Shown here: piece after piece, positions 18,910-26,281 of the stretch
Layout: every line of letters starts with the position of its first letter
Numbering within the stretch: position 1 is the first letter of the stretch
Position numbers and translations under genes: made by a program
Assembly (NCBI GenBank): GCA_007859745.1
Contig: SMLU01000001.1
Span: 2,480,001-2,544,000 of the forward strand
Source: Phycisphaerae bacterium RAS1
GTDB taxonomy: Bacteria; Planctomycetota; Phycisphaerae; UBA1845; Fen-1342
Direction of reading: 5' to 3'
DNA: 64,000 nucleotides
The notes under the pieces: model-generated
Told to the model about the DNA's origin: nothing
The model's input: only the letters and a program-made list of their open reading frames with translations
Database searches by the model: none

Positions 18910-19764
18910 ATGTCAACCGACGTCGTGCAGGGTGTTCGGTACGGCTTGATCGGCGGCGGCGGCCTGGCCGCGGTCGCTTTGGCGCTCTTGGCGTGGCGAC
19001 GTGGCCTGCGATCGGTGCTGCCCCGCGCGGCGCCCGCCGCCGGCCCGACGTTGCTGCATGCCAGTGCCCTGATGTTGGCGTTTTTTCTGCTGCTGCAATT
19101 CGCTGTTCAACTCGTCGTCGCCGGATATGGGGCGAAAGCCGTGTCGCAGGCCGGGTCGCACGCGTTTCACGTGCTGCACGCCTGCGACGCCGGCGTGAAG
19201 ATCGGGTTGTCGGTCGTCATGGCCATGATGCTTCACCGCCATTCGGGATTCAACTTCGAACGGCTTCGTCAATCGCCCGTAGTCCTTATCGGCGCCGGCT
19301 TGCTGGGCGGATTTGTCATGACCAGCGTCGTCGAAGCGCTGCTGTGGATCAGTCAGCACCTCGTGCAACTCTGGCGCCCGGACGTGCCCCATCCGGATCA
19401 TCCCATCCTGATCGCGCTGAAAAGCAGCGCCTGGGGCCGGTGGGGCGTTGTGCAGCTCGTGCTCGCCGCCGTCGTGGTCGCGCCGATCGCCGAAGAGCTC
19501 TTCTTCCGCGGCGTGCTGCTTTCGGCCTTGCGGCCGTGCTTCCACTCCGGCTGGCCGGCCGTGCTCATTTCCTCGCTGGCGTTCGGATTCGTGCATGCGG
19601 CCGCGCAGCCGCAGGCCGTGCTGCCGCTGACCGCGATGGGCCTGGCGCTGGTGTATCTGCGGCTGCGCTATGCGTCGCTGGCTCCCTGCATGGTCCTGCA
19701 CGCCTATTTCAACGCACAAAACGTCGCGCTGGTGCTGCTCTGCCCCGATCTGGTGCGAAGCTGA
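18910..19764 (+). CDS. CPBP-family intramembrane glutamic endopeptidase (CAAX protease-like)
   Basis: An integral membrane protein of 284 residues with about seven hydrophobic segments. The C-terminal half has the conserved CPBP motifs: EELFFRG (paired glutamates), FGFVHAA and HAYFN, which build the active site of Rce1-like proteases. Bacterial members process membrane peptides or have other roles; the substrate here is unknown. It lies 50 bases before the glycosylphosphotransferase gene and may share its transcript. Confidence 0.88.
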   Translation: MSTDVVQGVRYGLIGGGGLAAVALALLAWRRGLRSVLPRAAPAAGPTLLHASALMLAFFLLLQFAVQLVVAGYGAKAVSQAGSHAFHVLHACDAGVKIGLSVVMAMMLHRHSGFNFERLRQSPVVLIGAGLLGGFVMTSVVEALLWISQHLVQLWRPDVPHPDHPILIALKSSAWGRWGVVQLVLAAVVVAPIAEELFFRGVLLSALRPCFHSGWPAVLISSLAFGFVHAAAQPQAVLPLTAMGLALVYLRLRYASLAPCMVLHAYFNAQNVALVLLCPDLVRS

Positions 19765-19814
19765 CCGGCTTCCGCGATGGAAAATCCCGCCGCGCCGCTC
19801 GATAATCCCCTGGC

Positions 19815-21224
19815 ATGCTGAAGCAGCACAACCAGCTCGCCGTCGGTTTCGTCGTCCTGGCGGACGGCGCCGCCATCGCGATCGCGTGGCTGGTGAGCTA
19901 CTGGCTGCGATTCACCTTTCTGCACGTCGACGCCGCGAAAGGCGTGCCCGACCTGGGCGACAAGTACCTGCCCATGCTGCCGCTGGTCGTCCTGGCGCAC
20001 CTGGCGATCTTCTACAAGCTGCGCCTCTACCGCCCGCGCCGCAGCGAAAACCTGCTCCGCGAGACGCGCGATGTCATTCAGGCCTTCGTCGTCGCGGTCG
20101 TGGTCGTGGTCCTGATCGACTACGCCATGCCCGCCTCGCACAAGATCTCGCGCCAGTTCGTTGCCACGTACGCCGTCGTCGGTACGACCTGCTTTGCCCT
20201 TTTCCGCGGGGTCGTGCGGCTGCTGACGCGCCTGCTGCGTGCCCGCGGCTGGAACCAGCGCTACGCCGCCATCGTCGGCAGCGGGCGAAACGCCCAGCGG
20301 CTGATGCACGCCTTGCACCGCAACGCCTGGACCGGCATCCGCGTGGCATACTTCGTTGACGACGTGGACGATGAAAAGGAAGCCCCCGTTCGCGGCCTGC
20401 CGGTCTACGGCCCGCTTGGCCGCACGCGCCAGATCATCGAAAGCCGCCCGGTCGATTCGGTCTTCATCGCCCTGCCCGCGGCCCAGTCGCACCGCTCCAA
20501 CGATGTGCTTACCGCCCTCGAAACCGTGATGGCCGACGTTCGCGTCGTCCCCGAGATCGACCCGGCCTACGCTCTGCGACCCAACGTCAGCGAGCTCGAT
20601 GGCGTGCCGGTGCTCTCGCTGCGCCAGACGCCGCTTTACGGCTGGAATGCGCTCGCCAAGCGCTCGTTCGATCTGGTCGTCGGCGCGGCCTGCCTGGTGA
20701 TCGGCGCGATTCCCATGCTGCTCATCGCCGCCGCCATCAAGCTCGGCAGCCGCGGGCCGGTCTTCTATCGCCAGCGGCGCATGAGCCTCGACGGCTCGCA
20801 ATTCGACATGTTCAAGTTCCGCACGATGGTTGAGAACGCCGAAGCCGGCTCCGGCCCGAAATGGGCCGACCGCGATGACCCGCGCCGCACGCGCGTCGGC
20901 GCCTTCCTCCGCCGCACGAGCCTCGATGAGCTGCCGAACCTGTTCAACGTCCTGGCCGGCGACATGTCGCTGGTCGGCCCGCGGCCGGAGCGGCCCGAGT
21001 TCATCGAGCAGTTCAAGGACGAAATCCCGCGCTACATGCTTCGCCACCGCATGAAAGCCGGCATGACCGGGTACGCGCAGGTCAAGGGCCTCCGCGGCCA
21101 GAGCTCGCTGAAAAAACGCATTCAGCACGACGTGCACTACATCCGCAACTGGAGCCTGATGCTCGACGTGCGCATCCTGTTGCGCACGGTCTTCGGCGTC
21201 TGGTTCAGCAAGCACGAGGCCTGA
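19815..21224 (+). CDS. polyprenyl glycosylphosphotransferase (exopolysaccharide initiation)
   Basis: The 469-residue protein has the WcaJ/WbaP layout: about four N-terminal membrane helices, a central Rossmann-like CoA-binding-type domain (YAAIVGSGRNAQRLMHAL, VDSVFIALP), a fifth hydrophobic segment (VVGAACLVIGAIPMLLIAAAIKL), and the catalytic C-terminal sugar transferase domain (FYRQRRMSLDGSQFDMFKFRTM, LRRTSLDELPNLFNVLAGDMSLVGPRPERPEF). It should transfer a sugar phosphate to undecaprenyl phosphate. No other polysaccharide genes are adjacent in this window. Confidence 0.92.
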   Translation: MLKQHNQLAVGFVVLADGAAIAIAWLVSYWLRFTFLHVDAAKGVPDLGDKYLPMLPLVVLAHLAIFYKLRLYRPRRSENLLRETRDVIQAFVVAVVVVVLIDYAMPASHKISRQFVATYAVVGTTCFALFRGVVRLLTRLLRARGWNQRYAAIVGSGRNAQRLMHALHRNAWTGIRVAYFVDDVDDEKEAPVRGLPVYGPLGRTRQIIESRPVDSVFIALPAAQSHRSNDVLTALETVMADVRVVPEIDPAYALRPNVSELDGVPVLSLRQTPLYGWNALAKRSFDLVVGAACLVIGAIPMLLIAAAIKLGSRGPVFYRQRRMSLDGSQFDMFKFRTMVENAEAGSGPKWADRDDPRRTRVGAFLRRTSLDELPNLFNVLAGDMSLVGPRPERPEFIEQFKDEIPRYMLRHRMKAGMTGYAQVKGLRGQSSLKKRIQHDVHYIRNWSLMLDVRILLRTVFGVWFSKHEA

Positions 21225-21259
21225 GGTCGCGGGGCCAGGCTCCCGCGTCGGACCGCCGT

Positions 21260-22207
21260 ATGCAAGCGATTGTCGCCAAACCCCGCGGCTTCTGTGCCGG
21301 AGTCGAGCGCGCCGTGCGCGTGGTTGAGCTGGCGCTGGAGGAGCACGGGCCGCCCGTCTATGTCCGCAAGGAAATCGTCCACAACGTGCACGTGGTCGAA
21401 CGGCTGCGCAGCCTCGGCGCCGTCTTCGTCGACGAGCTGGACGCCGTCCCCAAGGGCGCCGTGACGGTGCTTTCCGCCCACGGCTCTCCGCCGCAGGTCT
21501 TCGAGCAGGCGCGGCAGCGCCGCCTGCGGCTGATTGACGCCACTTGTCCGCTGGTCACGAAAGTGCACATGGAGGTGCGCCGCTTCGTCCGCAAGGGCTA
21601 TCGCATCATCCTGATCGGCCATGCCGGCCACGACGAGGTCGTCGGCACGATGGGACAGGCGCCCGAGCGGACCCTGCTGATCGAGGACGTGGCTGACGCG
21701 CAGCGGCTCGACCTGCCGCCGGGTGAGAAGGGCGTCATTCTGACGCAGACCACGCTCAGCCAGGATGACACACACGAGATCGTCGCGACGCTGCGCGGGC
21801 GTTTTCCAGCGCTGGAACTGCCGCCCAGCGACGACATCTGCTACGCCACGCAGAATCGCCAGAATGCGGTCAAGCAGATCGCGGGGCAGGTCGATCTGCT
21901 GCTGGTGGTCGGGTCGCAGAACTCCTCGAACTCGCAGCGGCTCAAGGACGTGGCCCGCGCCCGCGGCGTTGAGTCGTACCTGATCGACAGCGCCGCCGAC
22001 ATCCGCCCGGAGTGGCTGGCTTCCCGAAAGCGCATCGGCGTCACCTCCGGCGCGAGCGCCCCGGAAGACGTCGTGCAGGGCGTGCTGGAGTTCCTGCGCC
22101 GCAGCGGCGTTGAGCGATTCGAGCACGTCGATGCGCCGGACGAGAATGTCGTGTTCACACTCCCGCCTTTTACGCAGCTCACGGCGCACGGTGAAAACGA
22201 ACTGTAG
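21260..22207 (+). CDS. ispH: 4-hydroxy-3-methylbut-2-enyl diphosphate reductase
   Basis: The last enzyme of the MEP isoprenoid pathway, using a [4Fe-4S] cluster. All three cluster cysteines are visible: Cys12 (PRGFCAGVERAV), Cys96 (IDATCPLV) and Cys194 (DICYATQNRQ). HAGHDEVVGTMGQ and VVGSQNSSNSQRL are also typical. The length of 315 is normal. The TAG stop at 22205-22207 is the foot of a GTAG repeat. Isoprenoid supply fits the neighbouring polyprenyl-phosphate-dependent transferase. Confidence 0.96.
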   Translation: MQAIVAKPRGFCAGVERAVRVVELALEEHGPPVYVRKEIVHNVHVVERLRSLGAVFVDELDAVPKGAVTVLSAHGSPPQVFEQARQRRLRLIDATCPLVTKVHMEVRRFVRKGYRIILIGHAGHDEVVGTMGQAPERTLLIEDVADAQRLDLPPGEKGVILTQTTLSQDDTHEIVATLRGRFPALELPPSDDICYATQNRQNAVKQIAGQVDLLLVVGSQNSSNSQRLKDVARARGVESYLIDSAADIRPEWLASRKRIGVTSGASAPEDVVQGVLEFLRRSGVERFEHVDAPDENVVFTLPPFTQLTAHGENEL

Positions 22208-22276
22208 CGTCGGCACTCCGTGGCCGACGAATGCGAGAAGACTCCCGAGAAACACTGTCGGCCGCGAGGGCGGTCA
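22204..22276. repeat. REPIN with degenerate right half
   Basis: The left REP starts GTAGCGTCGGCACTCCGTGG at 22204 and supplies the ispH stop. The right half (CTGTCGGCCGCGAGGGCGG) has lost the CTAC foot where the minus-strand dockerin gene ends. Confidence 0.75.
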
Positions 22277-23311
22277 TCGACCCGACAAGATCGCGACAAG
22301 TGCATTGATATCGAGAATGTCCACTTCGCCGTCGCCATTGGCGTCGGCGGTGGCAATGGGGCAATTGGGGAACTTCGCCGCGTAGACACTTGGATCGGAA
22401 AGCGCCATGACGAATGGGTTAATGTCAAGGACATTGACGGCCCCGTCGCAATTGGTATCGCCGACTGCGGCGCAGGCCGGCGGCATCGGCGGCACTGCGG
22501 GAGGGCCGGTCCAATGAGCGGCAAATGCGGCCCAGTCGTCGCAGTCCGTGTCCCCGTCTACGTCAAAATCCGCAAACCGGCAGCCGGGTCCGCTCGGAAC
22601 CCCCTCTCCCAGCAGGCATTCGGAGAAGAAGTAGAGATCGCCTTCGTCCACGTCACCGTCGCTGTCGTAGTCGCCGCTGGCGTCGGCGGGAATCAGGCCG
22701 TACCGAATGTAGTCCCACTGAGTGGTGTTGGCCTGCCACGCGGCCTTGGCACGCCAGACCATAGTTGGAGAACTCGACGGATACGGACCCTGCGGCGCGC
22801 CGGAGTCTTGAAGCTGTCCGTCGATGTACCAGATGTACGACTCGGTTCCGTAGAGCTCGACGCGATAGGTGTGCGGCACGTCCGGCGCGATGTCCACTTC
22901 GATGACCGGCAGCAGGTTGCTGCGCCAGAATTCGGCCTTGTCGCGGGCCATCTCGCAGATGTAGGCCGCGGCGCCCGTACCGCCGGCTGAGATGACGCAT
23001 CCGCCGCCCCAGGGAAGCTCCGAGCGATCGGCGTCGGTCTGGACGCGAAATTCGAAAAAGAAGGTCGGGACGCCGAGGAACGCGTCCAGGGATCGGCGAT
23101 ACGCCGCTTGCTGCCCGCCCGGGGGCGGGTAGCCCGGACAAAGCTCAACATGTTGAAAGAAACGCCCCTGATCCAGCCAGAGTTTCGGGTCGCACCAGAT
23201 TTGCACAATCTGCCAGCCGGCGATTTCGGGGAGCGCCTCGCATTCGTACGCAACCGCCTGTGCAGCCGCTCCCGACGGGCAAAGAATGATCAGAAGTAAC
23301 GCGCTCCGCAT
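22274..23311 (-). CDS. secreted dockerin-type protein, module copy 2
   Basis: The 345-residue protein has signal peptide MRSALLLIILCPSGAAA. The first ~190 residues form a beta-rich domain (HVELCPGYPPPGGQQ, RVELYGTESYIWYIDGQL) like a concanavalin-type sandwich. Calcium loops follow: DYDSDGDVDEGDLYFF, DFDVDGDTDCDDW, then two dockerin type I repeats GDTNCDGAVNVLDINPF and ADANGDGEVDILDINAL. It is a close paralogue of the partial gene at 1-827 and likewise faces a plus-strand repeat protein. No cohesin is seen, so the dockerins probably work as calcium-stabilised surface modules. Confidence 0.85.
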   Translation of the reverse strand: MRSALLLIILCPSGAAAQAVAYECEALPEIAGWQIVQIWCDPKLWLDQGRFFQHVELCPGYPPPGGQQAAYRRSLDAFLGVPTFFFEFRVQTDADRSELPWGGGCVISAGGTGAAAYICEMARDKAEFWRSNLLPVIEVDIAPDVPHTYRVELYGTESYIWYIDGQLQDSGAPQGPYPSSSPTMVWRAKAAWQANTTQWDYIRYGLIPADASGDYDSDGDVDEGDLYFFSECLLGEGVPSGPGCRFADFDVDGDTDCDDWAAFAAHWTGPPAVPPMPPACAAVGDTNCDGAVNVLDINPFVMALSDPSVYAAKFPNCPIATADANGDGEVDILDINALVAILSGR

Positions 23312-23406
23312 GATCTGGTACGCCGCGTGCCAGCCTTACTGCGTGAGGGCGTGCCGGCGGTCGGCATGCCATCAACACTGGTCAGTCTAGCCTGTGGAGG
23401 CCGATC

Positions 23407-24003
23407 ATGACAACCGTTTTCGAACGTCGATTCGGTTCGGTGGGGATTTTCACGCTCGGGTGCGTGATATTCCTCAGCGATCGGTGCCTTGCCGGGGGCT
23501 CTGCGTGCGTTCCCGGTAGTAGCGTCAACGTGTGCGTGGAGTGGAGCCAGGGACCGAATCCGGTTCCGGAAGTCGATTTCCGAGTCTCCTTCGACGCGCC
23601 CTTCGACAACCTCAACCCGCTTATTCAGCTTCGCGAAGGCGACGCCGGCTGGAAGGTTTACGCCGAACTTGTCGCATCGCCCGGCACGCCGGCCAACATC
23701 GGGGCGCTGACCATCGCGCCGAACGCGCCAACCGACAACTTTGTCGTGACGATCGTCCGGCCCACGCAGCAGGGCGACCAGCCCGGCGCGGCAAACGTCG
23801 GCACGATCAACCTCGACGCGGCAAGCTGGACCGGTCACTCGTCGATGGGGACAGGCTCGCACATCACCGGCGACCTCACCGGCTCCATCGTGGTCAAGGC
23901 CGACGCGAACGATGCCGGCGGCGAGTTCAGCCTGAGACTCGACGGTGGCGTGCCGAACGCCGGTAGCCTGATTCAGGCGCCCGTGGTCAGGAACTGTTCA
24001 TGA
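23407..24003 (+). CDS. secreted repeat protein, module copy 2, 5' part (before frameshift)
   Basis: It begins with a signal peptide (SVGIFTLGCVIFLSDRCLAGG) and matches the first part of the copy 1 gene at 924 (GGSACVPG, GAANVGTINLDAASW, GSHITGDLTG). The frame fails at 23989-24003: re-reading one base at the GG of 23990-23991 restores the alignment, which continues as VREL-FMTGDLAGDIV in the next frame. One lost G in the ancestral GGG would explain it. The stop overlaps the ATG of the next fragment as ATGA. Confidence 0.7.
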   Translation: MTTVFERRFGSVGIFTLGCVIFLSDRCLAGGSACVPGSSVNVCVEWSQGPNPVPEVDFRVSFDAPFDNLNPLIQLREGDAGWKVYAELVASPGTPANIGALTIAPNAPTDNFVVTIVRPTQQGDQPGAANVGTINLDAASWTGHSSMGTGSHITGDLTGSIVVKADANDAGGEFSLRLDGGVPNAGSLIQAPVVRNCS

Positions 24004-24605
24004 CCGGCGACCTGGCGGGCGACATTGTCGTAAGTGAGCTGCTCCTCGACGCGACGATTGAGACCAGCGGCGCAATGCTCGCCAGTTCCAGCGTCGAAAT
24101 CGCCAGAACCAGCGGCACGGGCGGATTCTATGCCGACGACGGACTGGCCGGTTCCGTCACCATCTACCCGGACCCGGCGGACAATGTGAGCCTGCACAAG
24201 GGCGGAACCGTCTCGGCGGGCGGCATATTCTCCGGCAGCGTCGATCTCGCCGGGGGCGACATTTTCGGCGGCATGTCATTCGCCGAAACCGCCGCCACGT
24301 GCAGCATCAGCGCCGGACGCGTGTTCGGCATCGTCGGATTGGCGCAGACGCTGTCCGGCCCTGTTCCGACGGCGAAGTTCTCGGGGACCGCGGCATTTGA
24401 ATCGTGCGAGGATGGCGCGGAGATCACGACGGAGGGCGCCCATATCGACGGTACATTGACCATCAGCGGCGACAGTCAATGGTTCGGTGAGTACAGACCC
24501 CGGCGGGTTGCTGGCGTCCGGTCACATTGTCATCGACGGCAGCGTCGGATCGAGCGGCCGGGTGGACATCCTCGAATGCCACTACGGCAGTTGCCCGGCG
24601 GGTGA
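24000..24605 (+). CDS. secreted repeat protein, module copy 2, middle part
   Basis: This frame continues the repeat protein from about 23991 with GDLAGDIVVSELLLDATIETSGAML and SGSVDLAGGDIFGG-type repeats. Meaningful sequence ends near 24480 (ISGDSQWFG). Beyond that it becomes arginine-rich shadow sequence until a stop at 24605, because the true frame shifts back. It is therefore a fragment, not an independent gene, although an ATGA overlap could in principle couple its translation to the first part. Confidence 0.5.
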   Translation: MTGDLAGDIVVSELLLDATIETSGAMLASSSVEIARTSGTGGFYADDGLAGSVTIYPDPADNVSLHKGGTVSAGGIFSGSVDLAGGDIFGGMSFAETAATCSISAGRVFGIVGLAQTLSGPVPTAKFSGTAAFESCEDGAEITTEGAHIDGTLTISGDSQWFGEYRPRRVAGVRSHCHRRQRRIERPGGHPRMPLRQLPGG

Positions 24606-25293
24606 CAGCGGAGACCTTTTGGGCCACATCAGCGTCGGTCAGCACGTGCGCGGCGTGCTGCGGGTTGAGAATACGCTTAGCGGTAGCATCAGCATTGGCG
24701 GCGATTGCTCCGGGAGTGTACTTGTTCAGGATGACCTGGCTGGCGCCTGCGACATCAGCGGGAGTCTGAACGGCGCCGTCACCGTTAATGACAATCTCAG
24801 CGGAATGCTCGCCGTCGACGGCGCATGCACGGGCGACGTAGCGGTACATGGCGATGTTACCGGGTCCGTTACGATGGGCGGGCAGTTGACCAGCACCGGC
24901 CGCATTCTGGTGGACGAGACTTGCAGCGGCCTGATCAATGTCCGCAATGCAACAGCCATCCTATCCACCATCCGCATTAGCAATGGCCTGACCAGCACTG
25001 GTGAAATCCGCGTCAGCGACATCCCCGGCCTGTCGTCGCCGTCGCGAGGGACGATTCACGTCGGTTCGACCGCGCCGAGCTTCCCGCTGCCGCCGGTGGT
25101 CTTCGACGGCCGCATTCGCATTGATCCAACCGGTACCAACGAATGGGAGGGCACGATCAATGTCGTCGGTTGCCACGAGACATTCGAGCCCCTCGACATC
25201 TGCATCTGCGGCGCCGACCGCGGGACGATCATTCTGATCCAGGACGACTGCACGCAGCCGGTGACGGTTGCCTGCGGCGGGACGTGTCCATGA
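24487..25293 (+). CDS. secreted repeat protein, module copy 2, 3' part
   Basis: After the second frameshift the original frame returns with GLLASGHIVIDGSVGSSGRVDI and many repeats of the form SGSISIGGDCSGSVLV and LAGACDISGSLNGAVTVNDNLSG. This 15-20 residue GD-SG-I-I periodicity points to a right-handed beta-solenoid similar to polymer-forming (bactofilin-like) surface folds; that is inference. The end is cysteine-bearing (CICGADRGT, CTQPVTVACGGTCP). No dockerin tail is present, unlike copy 1. Confidence 0.65.
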   Translation: MSTDPGGLLASGHIVIDGSVGSSGRVDILECHYGSCPAGDSGDLLGHISVGQHVRGVLRVENTLSGSISIGGDCSGSVLVQDDLAGACDISGSLNGAVTVNDNLSGMLAVDGACTGDVAVHGDVTGSVTMGGQLTSTGRILVDETCSGLINVRNATAILSTIRISNGLTSTGEIRVSDIPGLSSPSRGTIHVGSTAPSFPLPPVVFDGRIRIDPTGTNEWEGTINVVGCHETFEPLDICICGADRGTIILIQDDCTQPVTVACGGTCP

Positions 25294-25318
25294 AGGGGTG
25301 AACGAGGGAATTCGTCGC

Positions 25319-25421
25319 CCGTAGCGTGGGAGCACCGTGTCCGACGGTGCGTGCCAAGTCGAGACCGGCCGGTAGCCGGTCCCCCACACCATGCCGTCGG
25401 CCACAAAGGGCCGACGGACTA
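25319..25421. repeat. REP cluster interrupted by the IS element
   Basis: A REP starts GTAGCGTGGGAGCACCGTG at 25321; a second hairpin ACCGGCCGG-TAG-CCGGT lies near 25365; an inverted REP (GTCGGCCACAAAGGGCCGAC) ends at 25416. The IS element begins at 25422, directly after TA. Confidence 0.75.
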
Positions 25422-26251
25422 GAACCTATCCCAAAACCAGACACCTGTGGAATCCGTATAATGCTACATGTTGATACTCACGGATGAGCAATTGGACTGG
25501 ATTGCGGCGCAGATACCCGATCCGCCGGCGCGACCGAAGGGCGGACGTCCAATTGCGGACAAACGCAGGACGCTGCGCGGCATCTTCTGGATTCTGGACA
25601 ATGGCGCGAAGTGGAAAGACTTGCCGTCGCAGTTTGGCTCGAAGAGCACCGTGCACCGCTGGTTCGCCCGGTGGGTCGCCGAAGGTGTCTTCGAGCGCCT
25701 GTTGCAATTGGCTGGCCGGCTCGTCGAGACGCGGGGCGGCTACCGTCTGTACGAATGCTACATTGACGGGACGTTTGCGAAGGCCAAGAGCGGCGGCGAC
25801 GGCGTTGGACTGACGAAAGTCGGAAAAGGCGTGAAAATCATGGTCCTGGTCGATGCACGCGGGTTGCCGGTGGCGGTCGAGACCATGTCCGCCGGTCCGC
25901 ACGAGAGCAAGCTGGTCCAGCGCCTGTTCGATTTCATGTTGACCCGCGAGATGCCGCCGCGCGTGATTGGCGACAAGGCGTATGACTGTGACGAACTGGA
26001 CGCGGAGCTGGCCGAGCGCGGCATTGAATTGATCGCTCCGCACCGCAGCAATCGCAGCCCGGACAACGTGACGCAGGATCGCCGTCCATTGCAGCGTTAC
26101 CGGCGGCGCTGGACGGTCGAACGCAGCATTGCCTGGATTCAGAACTTCCGGAGACTGTGCATTCGCTGGGAGAAGTCCACAAAGCTGTTTCAGGGCTTCC
26201 TGCATCTCGGCTGCACGCTCCTGTTGCTTAGACCGGTTTTGGGATAGGTTC
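25422..26251 (+). mobile_element. IS5-like insertion sequence, about 830 bp
   Basis: Both ends carry GAACCTATCCCAAAACC (25422-25438) and its exact complement (26235-26251), 17-bp perfect terminal inverted repeats. TA flanks both sides (25420-25421 and 26252-26253), consistent with the short TA-centred target duplication known for several IS5 subgroups. One transposase gene fills the element. It landed between two REP hairpins. Confidence 0.92.
25468..26247 (+). CDS. IS5-family transposase
   Basis: The 259-residue DDE transposase is intact in a single frame, with no need for the frameshift used by many IS427-type relatives. The N-terminal DUF4096-like part reads LTDEQLDWIAAQIPDPP and WILDNGAKWKDLPSQFG. 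Catalytic candidates are Asp in CYIDGTFAKAK, Asp in VIGDKAYDCDELD and Glu in RRWTVERSIAWIQNFRRL. Intact termini and frame suggest recent activity. Confidence 0.92.
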   Translation: MLILTDEQLDWIAAQIPDPPARPKGGRPIADKRRTLRGIFWILDNGAKWKDLPSQFGSKSTVHRWFARWVAEGVFERLLQLAGRLVETRGGYRLYECYIDGTFAKAKSGGDGVGLTKVGKGVKIMVLVDARGLPVAVETMSAGPHESKLVQRLFDFMLTREMPPRVIGDKAYDCDELDAELAERGIELIAPHRSNRSPDNVTQDRRPLQRYRRRWTVERSIAWIQNFRRLCIRWEKSTKLFQGFLHLGCTLLLLRPVLG

Positions 26252-26281
26252 TACGGCCGGCACGGGGGCCGGCCGCTACGC
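26252..26281. repeat. inverted REP at the IS right flank
   Basis: A TACGGCCGGCAC arm and a GGCCGGCCGCTAC arm fold into one hairpin. Its CTAC foot supplies the TAG stop (26276-26278) of the minus-strand acyl-CoA synthetase gene. Confidence 0.75.
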
